Shown in pieces: positions 16,341 through 24,956 of a DNA stretch of 36,808 nucleotides. The translations under genes were made by a program, and so were the position numbers. Position 1 is the stretch's first letter; each line of letters starts with the position of its first letter. Under the pieces are notes generated by a model that had not been told where the DNA came from, did no database searches, and saw only the letters and a list, made by a program, of their open reading frames with translations. Source of the DNA: Cytobacillus purgationiresistens (lineage in GTDB: Bacteria; Bacillota; Bacilli; Bacillales; Cytobacillaceae); assembly GCF_030813235.1 (NCBI RefSeq), contig NZ_JAUSUB010000043.1:1-36808 (forward strand), read 5' to 3'.

Positions 16341-16374
16341 AAAAATAAAACCCAACTGAATAAGACAGTTGGGT
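16341..16374 (-). terminator. Minus-strand terminator, separated from its operon by the insertion sequence
   Basis: ACCCAACTG and CAGTTGGGT form a perfect 9-bp stem around 7 nt; on the minus strand TTTTATTTTT follows. No minus-strand gene lies immediately upstream, because the IS630 copy now sits there. It probably served as a barrier between the cargo operon and the sigma gene. Confidence 0.75.
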
Positions 16375-16410
16375 GTAAACTTTCTATTAGTTATTCAAAT
16401 GTTATCTATA

Positions 16411-17558
16411 TATATAAGTTGAGTTAAAGCTTCGACCAGACCAAAACGGGTATAGAATATTAAAATCCCACAAAAGGACTGGTGAGAACCATGAACGCTC
16501 AAGGTCAGATAGAAGAACTAAAAGAAGCGATGAAGTATGCCAAGGATCACCGTCTCTATGAACGTTTTCAGGCTGTTTATCTATTTTTAATCGGTTATAC
16601 CAGAATAGAGATTGCCAAAATTATTAATCGTCGCCGGCAAACAGTTGGTACTTATATTAATGCTTACAAGGAGAAAGGGCTTAAAGGGCTTGAACTGGGG
16701 CATTCTCCCGGCAGACCTTCCAAGTTATCAAAAGAACAAAAAGCCACACTGTTTGAAGTTATAACAACAAAAGTTCCAGCAGATGTTGGCTTTACAGCAA
16801 GGTACAACTGGACCCTGGCACTCGCCTGTGCGTACGTGAAACGCGAGTGGAATCAGGATTACAGTATACGCAGTATGTCCGATGTTTTACACGGTCTGGG
16901 TTTAAGCTACACTCGACCTACTTATACATTGGAAAAGGCCGATCCTGAAAAACAAAAGGAATTCGTCGAAAAGACCTTTGCTGATGTAAAAAAAAGCTTT
17001 TAAACGAAGATATAGACCATATTCTTTTTGAAGATGAATCCATGATACGTGACTATCAGGCAATTCAATGTACATGGTTCATCAAAGGAAAGCAGCGTAA
17101 AATCCCAACATATGGCCAACACAGAGGCGTAAAATTGATCGGCACATTGAATTATGAAACGGGCGAAATCATGTGTACCGAAGAAGAAAAATATGACGCC
17201 ATTGCCTTTCTTGAGTTTTTAAAGAAAGTATTAGCTCATTATCCTTCTGGCAAGATTGTGATGATTTTGGATAATGCCCGTATTCACCACGCTAAGCTTT
17301 TGCAACCATTCCTAGAAGAAAATAAAAATAGGCTTGAGCTTGTGTTTTTACCTCCATACAGCCCTGAGCTTAATTTGATAGAAGGTCTATGGAAATGGCT
17401 GAAGGAGTCCGTGATAAATAATGTCTTCTTCCCAAATGTTCAAAAGATAGCGCTGGAAGTAAGAGAGTTTATTAAAGAAATTAGTCAATATCCGGAAACG
17501 ATTATCAACCGGCTCTGTGTGCAACTATAATGTTAAAATCAAAAACTCAACTTATATA
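16411..17558 (+). mobile_element. IS630-family insertion sequence
   Basis: A 15-bp perfect terminal inverted repeat (TATATAAGTTGAGTT at 16411-16425, complement at 17544-17558) brackets one transposase in two overlapping frames. The outermost TA at each end is compatible with the TA target duplication of IS630 elements, leaving about 1.14 kb of element. It lies between the cargo and the sigma gene of the ICE and is transcribed opposite to both. Confidence 0.85.
16491..17530 (+). CDS. IS630-family transposase made by -1 frameshifting
   Basis: A DDE transposase in two parts. The first (to TAA at 17001-17003) carries the N-terminal HTH domain (LIGYTRIEIAKIINRRRQTV). At 16988-16995 lies a run of eight A; slipping back one base at A-AAA-AAA converts the reading from KKSF-stop to KLLNEDIDHILFEDES and joins the second part, which has the remaining DDE residues in MILDNARIHHAK and NLIEGLWKWLK. 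Programmed frameshifting at A-runs is known in IS families; a simple decay mutation is the alternative. The start is taken as the ATG at 16491 after GGTGAG; a GTG at 16482 is also in frame. Confidence 0.8.
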
Positions 17559-17596
17559 GTTATAAATTTTGATATTAATTCACGTCACTTCATTTA

Positions 17597-17640
17597 TAAA
17601 ACTAAGTTTGTAAAGTAATCGTTCCCTATACTTAGTTTTA
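17597..17640 (-). terminator. Inverted repeat, possible terminator of the zagA operon
   Basis: TAAAACTAAGT and ACTTAGTTTTA form an 11-bp perfect stem with a 22-nt loop and TTTTAT at the minus-strand end. It lies about 190 nt beyond the last large gene of the operon. The big loop lowers confidence. The rest of 17559-17831 holds only the possible small membrane ORF listed next. Confidence 0.45.
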
Positions 17641-17649
17641 TGCGTCTCA

Positions 17650-17760
17650 TTAATCTGCCATAATAATTGAAACGATGAGAACAACAACGACAAAAATGAT
17701 GATACTCAATGTTTCAAAAAGAACAAACCAAATGAGGACCAATATCAAAATTTCAGACAA
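17650..17760 (-). CDS. Possible 36-residue membrane peptide
   Basis: A TTG at 17760 opens a very hydrophobic frame (ILILVLIWFVLFETL, then IIIFVVVVLIVSIIMAD) that stops at 17650, ten nt before the inverted repeat. No ribosome site is visible, so it may be chance or the tail of a decayed membrane protein. Confidence 0.2.
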   Translation of the reverse strand: MSEILILVLIWFVLFETLSIIIFVVVVLIVSIIMAD

Positions 17761-17831
17761 CTCAACACACTCGGATAAAGACGCTCAGCTAGCTTATAAT
17801 AGAGTCCTGAACGAATCTGGTCTAAAATCAT

Positions 17832-19013
17832 TCATTTCATCAAAAAAGGAGGTAGCGAATCAACAAAAAATGAAATCGGTTTTTGCTCCTCTTCTTCGGT
17901 CACTAAACATTGATTCAATGAATGTATAATCTGCTCCTTATCCATATCAATTCCAATAAACACAAGTTCAGTCATTCTGTCTCCAGCTTGTTCATCCCAA
18001 TTCTCAAACATAATTGGATCGTCAGCTTTTAATAACTCCTGCTCCGCTTCGGAATAGCTTGCCAACCATCTGCCTGCCCCTTCCAGGGTTATCATTCGTC
18101 CAGCTTGAGACAAAAATCCTGCTATATCATTTCTTGTGACTAACCAGAAGAACCCTTTTGCCCGCAGTATTTCTTTAGGCCAATTCTCCAGCCATTGCTG
18201 TAATCGCTCTGGATGAAATGGCTTTCTGGCCCTATAAACAAAAGAACTGATACCATATTCTTCTGTTTCTGGTACATGCTCTTCATTTAATTCTTTTATC
18301 CAACCTGCTCCCTGACTCGCTTTTTCAAATTCAAATTGACCAGTATGAAGTAGTTCTAATGGATCAACTTTCCCATATTTTGCAGGAATGAATGTTGCTT
18401 CCGGATTTAACTTATAAAGCAACGCTTTTAATGAAGTAATCTCATCGTCAGATAGCTTATCGGTTTTATTTAAAACAATGACATTGGCAAATTCAATCTG
18501 ATCAATCAATAAGTCAACAATACCTCGCTCATCATCATCCGTAACGTTCATTTGCCGATCTATTAACAAATCCTCTGAGTGATAGTCCTCCCAAAATTGA
18601 TGTCCATCGATTACAGTTACCATCGTATCGAGTTGAAAAGAAGCAGTTAAGTTTATCCCTAACACTTCATCGGTATAGACAAAACTCTGGGCAACAGGAA
18701 TTGGTTCAGATACACCACTTGATTCAATTAAAACATAATCAATATCAAGCAAAGCTAGTTTTTCTAGCTCCACGACTAAGTCATCCCGCAATGTACAGCA
18801 TATACAGCCGTTTGTCATTTCCACGAGATTCTCTTCTGTTCGGATAAAGCCTCCTTCCTTTACCAATTTTGCATCAATATTAATTTCACTCATATCATTA
18901 ACAATAACCGCTATTTTCAGTCCGAGCTGATTTTGCAGCAAATGGTTCAGCAAAGTTGTTTTACCTGCTCCTAGAAAGCCGCTCAAAACAGTCACTGGGA
19001 TTTTCTTCTTCAT
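17832..19013 (-). CDS. zagA: COG0523 (CobW/ZagA-like) metallochaperone GTPase
   Basis: A 393-residue G3E GTPase close in size and layout to B. subtilis YciC/ZagA, a Zur-regulated zinc chaperone induced by zinc starvation. Motifs: P-loop GFLGAGKTT (residues 12-20), metal-binding NGCICC (Cys70, Cys72, Cys73), ESSG and VLNKTD. The C-terminal CobW_C domain begins near residue 250 ([20 protein letters not shown]). It overlaps the dCTP deaminase gene by ATGA and is the last large gene of the Zur-box operon, so zinc delivery to a client enzyme is the best reading. The metal itself is inferred from operator and family. Confidence 0.85.
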   Translation of the reverse strand: MKKKIPVTVLSGFLGAGKTTLLNHLLQNQLGLKIAVIVNDMSEINIDAKLVKEGGFIRTEENLVEMTNGCICCTLRDDLVVELEKLALLDIDYVLIESSGVSEPIPVAQSFVYTDEVLGINLTASFQLDTMVTVIDGHQFWEDYHSEDLLIDRQMNVTDDDERGIVDLLIDQIEFANVIVLNKTDKLSDDEITSLKALLYKLNPEATFIPAKYGKVDPLELLHTGQFEFEKASQGAGWIKELNEEHVPETEEYGISSFVYRARKPFHPERLQQWLENWPKEILRAKGFFWLVTRNDIAGFLSQAGRMITLEGAGRWLASYSEAEQELLKADDPIMFENWDEQAGDRMTELVFIGIDMDKEQIIHSLNQCLVTEEEEQKPISFFVDSLPPFLMK

Positions 19014-19564
19014 CCTTCTTCCGCCTTTCTTTCCTGATCCATATACACACGACTAGGCGTAGTACCTTTTTGATATAAATATTTCCCGGCATATCCTTCT
19101 GTTTCCTGATCTACTTCAGCAATCACAAGCTGGCACACGCGCATACCCGCTTGCAATCGAATTGGCACACGGTTTGCATTAAACAATTCCAAAGTGATTT
19201 GTCCGGAAAATCCAGGGTCAATCCAGCCAGCATTTTGAACGAAGACACCGAGTCTCCCGATAGAGCTTCTTCCTTCGACAAAGGCTGTTAAATGAGGAGG
19301 CAGACCAACCGCTTCCAATGTGGTTGCCAACATAAATGTTTGCGGTTGAATCGTAATTAACTCTTGATCGGTTACCTTCATTTCTTGGTAAGCTCCTGGT
19401 TTATCAATCGACAAATAGTCTGTAGAGATTGTGTCAACAATTACAAAATCCTTCCCCAGACGCAAATCAATCGAAGCTGGCTGAATGCTTAGTTCCTGAA
19501 AGGGGGAAATGGATAACTCCTTATCGTCTATATACTGTTTTATCGTTTGCCCAGATAAAATCAT
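19010..19564 (-). CDS. dcd: dCTP deaminase (Dcd/DUT family)
   Basis: Converts dCTP to dUTP (or, in bifunctional members, dUMP) for thymidylate synthesis. The trimeric dUTPase-like fold is clear: [12 protein letters not shown] near residue 30, then [34 protein letters not shown] and the late [11 protein letters not shown]. Length 184 is near the usual 190. I start at the ATG at 19564 with AAGGAG 11 nt upstream, because a GTG four codons earlier abuts that site. It is embedded between a FeoB-like gene and zagA with a 4-nt overlap to the latter. Dcd needs no zinc, unlike dCMP deaminase, so a zinc-sparing role under Zur is plausible (inference). Confidence 0.87.
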   Translation of the reverse strand: MILSGQTIKQYIDDKELSISPFQELSIQPASIDLRLGKDFVIVDTISTDYLSIDKPGAYQEMKVTDQELITIQPQTFMLATTLEAVGLPPHLTAFVEGRSSIGRLGVFVQNAGWIDPGFSGQITLELFNANRVPIRLQAGMRVCQLVIAEVDQETEGYAGKYLYQKGTTPSRVYMDQERKAEEG

Positions 19565-19603
19565 TGAGGTTAACACTCCTTATCTTGATATGGAATCCTA
19601 TTG

Positions 19604-21277
19604 CTAGTTAAACTGATATAATACCGTTGCAAGAATCGCTGTACTAGCAACACTTGTCAGCATTTGTTTTCCGCCTAGGGAGAAAGAAGTCTTCCAACCA
19701 AGCTCCCTGCCGATTGTAAATAATGTCACAAGACAGGCAGATAGTGTGGAAGCCAGATAGACAAGAATAAATAGTTGACTGATCGACATGTCCATTAATA
19801 AACTGCCCTGTCCCTCATTTAAGACGAGCAAACCGTCCTTTCTAATAAGAGAAAAAATGAGACCCGGTGCTGCCTCTATTGGTAGGGAAAACAGATATAG
19901 GAGGGGCATGGCCAGCCAACTGAAAACAGATAATATATTTAACGTGTCAAGTACAGATGAAATGAGACATATCAAAAAGAAAATCGGCATCGCCTGCAAT
20001 AAAAATTGCTTGATTGATCCGCCCACTTTCCACCAAAATCCTTGCCAGTTAACCTTTTGTATATAAGGTAGTGGGGCAATACGAGTCAGTTCATTCGTTT
20101 GATTTCTATTCCAAATTCTTGTATGGATCGCTCCTACAATAAATAAGATAAATAAATAAGGTATGAATAAAAGCGGAGCATGAGCTGCATTAAATAAAGA
20201 CAACGTTGCCCCTATTTGATAGCTACATGCTGAACCAAACGCAATCAAGGAAACACAGGATGTGCGGGTACAAGTGCTGCAGCTTCTGCTTTGATGAACT
20301 GCAACAACGTTACATCCGAATCCAGTAATAACAGGTAATAAATCCCTTCCTGTCAAACCAATTTTGCGAAGCCACGGATCCAATGCAGTTGTTACATGTT
20401 CCTGTATTCCGATTTCTTCCGTAAGTGTTGTCGTTATACTTATCAAGAGAACAACGGGAAAAGCCCATAAAAACGAATAGGAACCTAAAGTAATCAATCC
20501 GTAATCACCTATTAATATACTAGCCAGAAAAGCAGGAGCTTGATCCAACCATAAAATAATAGGAGCAATCAAATATTGCTCTGTTACTGGCTCAAACCAG
20601 TTCGCAAATAAAAAAGCACCGAATACAGGAAGTGCAAACATGGCAAATATAAATAAGCAAGCAAGTATCGGACCAGCTATCGGCAGACGAAATATAGGAA
20701 TTAATTGATTAACAGCATCTGGAGAAGATGGAAGGAAGCGCAAAATACTTTTTGTTGCTCCCCACATCTTAGCTTCCTCGATACTTTCAATAACTTCCGC
20801 CTGCGCTCCTTCATCTAACTTTCGTGTATTTATCCAAACAACGGGAACTTGTAGTAATTCCCCCACCCGATTTTGTTCGGTCTGTGATGGCGAATATTTA
20901 TCCCGATGTGTCGCTACGATTGCAATTCTCTTTCCTTTTAAATTAAGACCTTCATACAGTTCTAACAACTCTTCTTTAAGTGTTGTAGCTTTTACTACTA
21001 AAAGAATCGTCTTTTCTTCCTGCAGATGATTCAACGTAATTTGTGTGCTTACACTGTCAGCATCAAGTTGCAATCCGGGCAAATCAGTGAACTGAATATT
21101 GGGATTTAATTTACATGCAGCTTGTAAAGCAGAGGTTGTCGTACCTCTTACATTGCTAGCCAATGCACTTTTTTCTCCTGTTAATTCACGAAATAAACCT
21201 GATTTCCCAACAGACTCTAAACCGACCAATACTACCTCTGTCTGAGCAGGTATATACACTTCACTAGCATTTAGCAT
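19604..21277 (-). CDS. Short FeoB-like GTPase/metal permease with Cys-rich gate
   Basis: A 557-residue FeoB-family protein, shorter than typical FeoB (about 660-770). The N-terminal G domain has GLESVGKS (P-loop), TTT (switch) and DLPG; the NKxD position reads THRDK. About nine hydrophobic segments follow from residue 195. The Gate segment GFGCNVVAVHQSRSCSTCTR continues TSCVSLIAFGSACS, so several extra Cys cluster where FeoB selects its ion. I start it at the ATG at 21277, 8 nt after GGAGAG; it overlaps the flavoprotein stop by 7 nt. Standard FeoB moves Fe(II); Zur-box control suggests zinc here, which is an inference. Confidence 0.8.
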   Translation of the reverse strand: MLNASEVYIPAQTEVVLVGLESVGKSGLFRELTGEKSALASNVRGTTTSALQAACKLNPNIQFTDLPGLQLDADSVSTQITLNHLQEEKTILLVVKATTLKEELLELYEGLNLKGKRIAIVATHRDKYSPSQTEQNRVGELLQVPVVWINTRKLDEGAQAEVIESIEEAKMWGATKSILRFLPSSPDAVNQLIPIFRLPIAGPILACLFIFAMFALPVFGAFLFANWFEPVTEQYLIAPIILWLDQAPAFLASILIGDYGLITLGSYSFLWAFPVVLLISITTTLTEEIGIQEHVTTALDPWLRKIGLTGRDLLPVITGFGCNVVAVHQSRSCSTCTRTSCVSLIAFGSACSYQIGATLSLFNAAHAPLLFIPYLFILFIVGAIHTRIWNRNQTNELTRIAPLPYIQKVNWQGFWWKVGGSIKQFLLQAMPIFFLICLISSVLDTLNILSVFSWLAMPLLYLFSLPIEAAPGLIFSLIRKDGLLVLNEGQGSLLMDMSISQLFILVYLASTLSACLVTLFTIGRELGWKTSFSLGGKQMLTSVASTAILATVLYQFN

Positions 21278-22380
21278 TGACACATCTCTCCACAACTGGA
21301 AAGGTCATCTAAATAAAAATTCTCTTGCTTGTACATGTCTAAAATAGATAGATCTAAGTTTAAATTTCTGCCAATTGTTTCCGCTATTACAGCATAACGT
21401 TGACGAAATTTATAAATATAGCAGAATATATGGCTACCATGCCGCAGTTCAGGACCTGCTAAAAAAAGACCAGAAGTTTCAACGGTTTCATCTCTATCAT
21501 TCACTAACACTTCTCCATGTTCTCCACGGCTTACCAAGTTTTCAATTAGCTTAGTACTTCCCTTAAACCCTGTTGCTAAGATTGGTCTTTCAGGAGTGGA
21601 ATATACTTTTCCATCATTTGTATACACGTCATAACTAGCAGCGTTATCTTCAATTTTGCTGACAGTAGTATTCTCTGCAACATGTAATACATCTGAATCA
21701 AGCAAGTGACGTACCCGATTATACGTATAGACGGATAAAGCAATACTTGGATCACTATTATCTAGTTCCCATGTATTCGTCCTCGCGATGATGGTAGCTT
21801 TTTTCCCAAGCTTCCCTAATTGATAGGCAGCATCCATGCCACTCTCATATCCTCCGATGACAATAAAGTCATCCCCTTCCATTTCTCTCCACGATGAAAC
21901 TAAACTATTGTGAACAGCAAGCTCCGCTCCAGGGAAAGAAGTCAAATCAGGGTATTGATACTCTCCACCTGCCCAGACGACATAACGGCTCTCGTATATT
22001 CCATCTGAAGTGTCCAATGAAAAAACAGCTCCTACTTTAATCACGTGTTTAACTTGCACGCCTGTTTTAATCGGCAATGCAAAATGCTCAGCAACTACGC
22101 TTAAATATTCTGCATATGCCTCTCCACTCGGATGCTCCATATCAAGTGTATAAGCTGGAGATGTTCTAGGTACAACAGCATTTAAATCAGTCTGACCGAA
22201 TCCCTGCGCTGGAAACGAAGGTGTAATAAACCGCATTTCTTCTGGCCAATTTAAAAAAGAAGCACCGACATCCTCCTTTTCAAAAATTAAAAAGGATGCA
22301 TTCATTTCCTTTAGAATGGCTCCAACTCCAATACCTGAAGCACCAGCTCCAACAATAATGACATCATATATCTTTTTCAT
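21271..22380 (-). CDS. FAD/NAD(P)-dependent oxidoreductase with a C-terminal Cys tail
   Basis: A 369-residue flavoprotein of the thioredoxin-reductase/CzcO-like class. FAD site VIIVGAGASGIGVG at the N-terminus; NAD(P) site VIGGYESGMD in the middle; ATGF and a late LAGPELRHGSH complete the fold. The last seven residues are CGEMCQC, a candidate metal or redox site not usual for the family. I start at the ATG at 22380, 6 nt after GGGAGG; the frame is open further up to 22404 but that runs into the Zur operator. First gene of the operon with the FeoB-like, dcd and zagA genes. It may reduce a metal complex or thiol; the substrate is unknown. Confidence 0.8.
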   Translation of the reverse strand: MKKIYDVIIVGAGASGIGVGAILKEMNASFLIFEKEDVGASFLNWPEEMRFITPSFPAQGFGQTDLNAVVPRTSPAYTLDMEHPSGEAYAEYLSVVAEHFALPIKTGVQVKHVIKVGAVFSLDTSDGIYESRYVVWAGGEYQYPDLTSFPGAELAVHNSLVSSWREMEGDDFIVIGGYESGMDAAYQLGKLGKKATIIARTNTWELDNSDPSIALSVYTYNRVRHLLDSDVLHVAENTTVSKIEDNAASYDVYTNDGKVYSTPERPILATGFKGSTKLIENLVSRGEHGEVLVNDRDETVETSGLFLAGPELRHGSHIFCYIYKFRQRYAVIAETIGRNLNLDLSILDMYKQENFYLDDLSSCGEMCQC

Positions 22381-22394
22381 AGGCATCCTCCCAA

Positions 22395-22409
22395 ACGTAA
22401 TCATTACGA
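22395..22409. promoter_or_regulatory. Zur box A
   Basis: ACGTAATCATTACGA matches the Bacillus Zur consensus TCGTAATnATTACGA at 13 of the 14 defined positions. It lies 15 nt upstream of the flavoprotein start. A TATAAA at 22410-22415 (minus strand) directly abuts it as a -10 candidate; no strong -35 is visible. Zinc-loaded Zur would block transcription here. Confidence 0.85.
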
Positions 22410-22427
22410 TTTATAAACTAAAAAAAA

Positions 22428-23393
22428 TTAAGCAAGGCAGTTTTTAAAACCTTCTTCCAATTCTTGATGATCTAAATTCTTTCCAATAAATACGACCTCA
22501 CTCTTTCGCGGTTCTCTTTTCTTCCATACATCACCTTTTGTCCCTGCAAATAGCATATGTACTCCTTGAAAGACGACTTTTCTATTCATGTGTTTAATAT
22601 AGAGTACACCTTTATAACGGTACAAACTTTCTCCTTTTATACGTACTAAATACGCAAACCATTTATTTACCTTATCCATATCAAGCGATCGATTCTCTTG
22701 CAACACAAACGATGTCACTTCATCGTTGTGATGGTGATGATGGGACTCCGTCAGTAAACTTGGGTCAATTTTTAATACATTATCCAGTAGAAAGGAACCT
22801 TTCCCTATTAAGTCTTTCGTTTCCACATCTCCAAAGGAAGTAAAGTAACGTTGAGCTTGTGGATTCATTCGAATCAGTTGCTTTTCCAGATTGATTTTTT
22901 CATCCTTTGTAATTAAATCCATTTTGTTTATAAGCAAAACATCTGCAAACGCAATTTGCTGCTTCGGTTCTTCCTCTTCCAGATGCTGTCTGATATGCTT
23001 GGCATCGACCAGCGTAATCACACTGTCAATTTCAAAGAAGTCTGCAGTTTTCTCATCCATCAAGAAAGTTTGGATAACTGGAGCCGGATTAGCCATGCCT
23101 GTCGTCTCAATGACAACACGGTCTATTTCCTCTCCCTGTTTCATTAAGTTATCTAATAGATAGATTAAATCACCACGTACATTACAGCAGATACAGCCGC
23201 TATTTATTTCAATGATTTCTTCTCTTGTCGGTATCACCAGTTGGCCATCAATAGATGTATCACCAAATTCATTGATGATAACAGCAACTTTCTCATTGGA
23301 CATATCCCGTAGTAAGTTATTTAATACTGTTGTTTTACCGGCACCTAAGAATCCCGTTAAAATCGTTACTGGAATACTTTTTCCTTTTGACAA
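22428..23393 (-). CDS. Second COG0523 metallochaperone GTPase, with a His run
   Basis: A 321-residue G3E GTPase of the CobW/YjiA type, smaller than the other copy. Motifs: GFLGAGKTT (14-22), SGCICC (Cys67, Cys69, Cys70), ETTGMANP and LLINKMD. A run of five His (SHHHHHND, about 216-223) links the GTPase to a CobW_C domain, a common metal-binding insert. The start is a TTG at 23393, 6 nt after AAAGGAGAG. It is transcribed toward the flavoprotein operon, and Zur box A lies just before its stop codon in the 47-nt gap. No Zur box lies directly upstream of this gene; it may read through from the ZnuA/SpoVD region. Confidence 0.85.
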   Translation of the reverse strand: MSKGKSIPVTILTGFLGAGKTTVLNNLLRDMSNEKVAVIINEFGDTSIDGQLVIPTREEIIEINSGCICCNVRGDLIYLLDNLMKQGEEIDRVVIETTGMANPAPVIQTFLMDEKTADFFEIDSVITLVDAKHIRQHLEEEEPKQQIAFADVLLINKMDLITKDEKINLEKQLIRMNPQAQRYFTSFGDVETKDLIGKGSFLLDNVLKIDPSLLTESHHHHHNDEVTSFVLQENRSLDMDKVNKWFAYLVRIKGESLYRYKGVLYIKHMNRKVVFQGVHMLFAGTKGDVWKKREPRKSEVVFIGKNLDHQELEEGFKNCLA

Positions 23394-23475
23394 TATGTTC
23401 TCTCCTTTTAAATATGATTTTCCCTATGAACATGTTCCCTAAAGGTAATGCGTGACATCTTGAATTTCCATAGGT

Positions 23476-23512
23476 ATCCCCCAAAGTTAAATAGATTCTG
23501 ACTATGGGGGAT
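23476..23512. repeat. Short inverted repeat downstream of the ZnuA remnant
   Basis: ATCCCCC and GGGGGAT pair across 23 nt. There is no T-run, so a terminator is doubtful. It lies between the ZnuA-like remnant and the GTPase gene. Confidence 0.3.
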
Positions 23513-23518
23513 TAATTA

Positions 23519-24016
23519 TTATTTTGTCACTTGATCAAGTATCTCTAAGTTATATTCCATTAAAGAAATATAGTCTTCATTATTTTCAATATCCTCTTCT
23601 GTTCTTACTTCCAGGTTGTGAATGGTTAAAGCCTCTGCACCAATTTCATCCTGAATAACTTTAGATAGGCGATTACCACTATTTTGTTCGTAGAGAATAT
23701 ATTCTAAATCGTATTCCTCAGCCTAATTAATTCTTTTTGTGATGGTTCCTCTTCAGAAGATAAACCACTAATCGCGATTTGCTTCACACCATAGCGCTCT
23801 TCCCAATAACCAAATGCTGCATGTGGAACAATAATATACTTATTTTCCTTGTTCTAGAAGATCCATGAATTTTTCATCTAATTCTGTTAATTTACTTTAT
23901 GATCGTGTCCATCATGATCGTGGTCGTGCACCTCGTCATCATGGTCATGTCCTTCGTGATCATCAATTACAATTGTTACTGAATTCGATTCGGCAAGGAT
24001 TTCATGATTGTCATGG
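23519..24016 (-). pseudogene. Decayed ZnuA/AdcA-like zinc-binding lipoprotein gene
   Basis: The remnant keeps the family's hallmark His-rich loop (IDDHEGHDHDDEVHDHDHDG) and then, across at least three frame changes, TELDEKFMDLLEQG, KYIIVPHAAFGYWEERYGVK, QIAISGLSSEEEPSQKELI, EYDLEYILYEQNSGNRLSKV, IQDEIGAEALTIHNLEVRTE and a C-terminal helix ending LEILDQVTK at 23519. This is the C-terminal two thirds of a TroA-superfamily zinc ABC binding protein (AYGYWEERYGxxQ is typical). The 5' third, including the lipoprotein signal, is gone; the reading joins spoVD-like sequence near 24016. It supports zinc as the metal handled by this cluster. Confidence 0.75.
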
Positions 24017-24823
24017 ATGAAAGTTTGGTCTTGTAGTCATCCCCAGAATTCCACCTGTCTTTGGATTTACTGCGATTGCCATCGCACCGTCCGGACTATA
24101 TTTTGCATCTGCCAAATCCAATTCCCTTTCCATAATAGACTGTACTTTAGCGTTTATTGTTGTTTTCAAATGCAAACCATCCTGTGGAGGAGAATATTCA
24201 TCAGCTAATGTATCTAGTCGATTGCCCTTTGCATCGGAGAAAAAAGACAAACTTCCCGGCACTCCTTTTAATTTATCATCATAGAAACTTTCCAGCCCCA
24301 TTAACCCCTGATTATCAATTCCAGCAAACCCGAGAACATGGCTTAAATAAGTGCCTTGTGGATAATGTCTCTTTGAATCCTTCGTCAGATATACTCCTGG
24401 AAAATTTAGGGTGCGAATAGCTTCTTCCTCTTCGGCACTAATCTTAATTCCATGTGGTCGTATCATTGCACTGGAAGCTTGCTGTGTAATCGTTTCATAA
24501 ACTTCTTCATATCCAGCACCTAAAATATCCGCCAGACTTTCAGCTGTTTCTTCAGAGTTTATAACTTGCCTAGGGACAACTACGACTGTTGGCGCCGTAA
24601 CATTCTCTGCAAGTGCTTGCCCATTTTCATCAAGAATCATTCCTCTTTCCGGTGCAAATACTAGATCTCTTGTCCATAATTCATTGGCCTCATTAGAGAG
24701 CTCGTCCCCAAGTACAAATTGTACATAGCCCAGACGGAAGATAATAATAAATAAAATGAATAGAAATAAAAGAAAAACAGTGATGATTCGTTTTTTTACT
24801 GTAGTAGCAGATACTCGTTTCAT
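24011..24823 (-). pseudogene. spoVD: 3'-truncated SpoVD-like penicillin-binding protein gene
   Basis: The 270 codons match the N-terminal half of the sporulation transpeptidase SpoVD: a membrane anchor (residues 12-33), RLGYVQFVLGDELS, APERGMILDENGQALAENVT, APTVVVVPRQV, RHYPQGTYLSHVLGFAGIDN and, at the end, GGILGMTTRPNFHP, where SpoVD proteins run on into the transpeptidase domain. Here a TGA follows at once, at the join with the ZnuA-like remnant. So the catalytic domain (SxxK, SxN, KTG) is missing. The ATG has GAGGAG about 9 nt upstream, so a membrane-anchored fragment could still be made. Function unknown in this form. Confidence 0.75.
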
Positions 24824-24956
24824 CCTAGAAACTCCTCTTCATTGGTAGACTTGTAACCACTATATGAGTTTAAAAAATGAATAGAACACTGTTTTATGTT
24901 TGTTATCCGGCTGGATTCTGTATCTTAATCTTCTTCTTTCCGCTCTATATCTTCAT

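Noticed and set aside
17675..17929. 84-codon plus-strand frame after the IS element
   Set aside because: It has no ribosome site, overlaps the conserved 3' end of the zagA-like gene in antisense and has no protein-like pattern.
24011..24823. Complete penicillin-binding protein
   Set aside because: The frame stops before the transpeptidase domain; SxxK, SxN and KTG motifs are absent.
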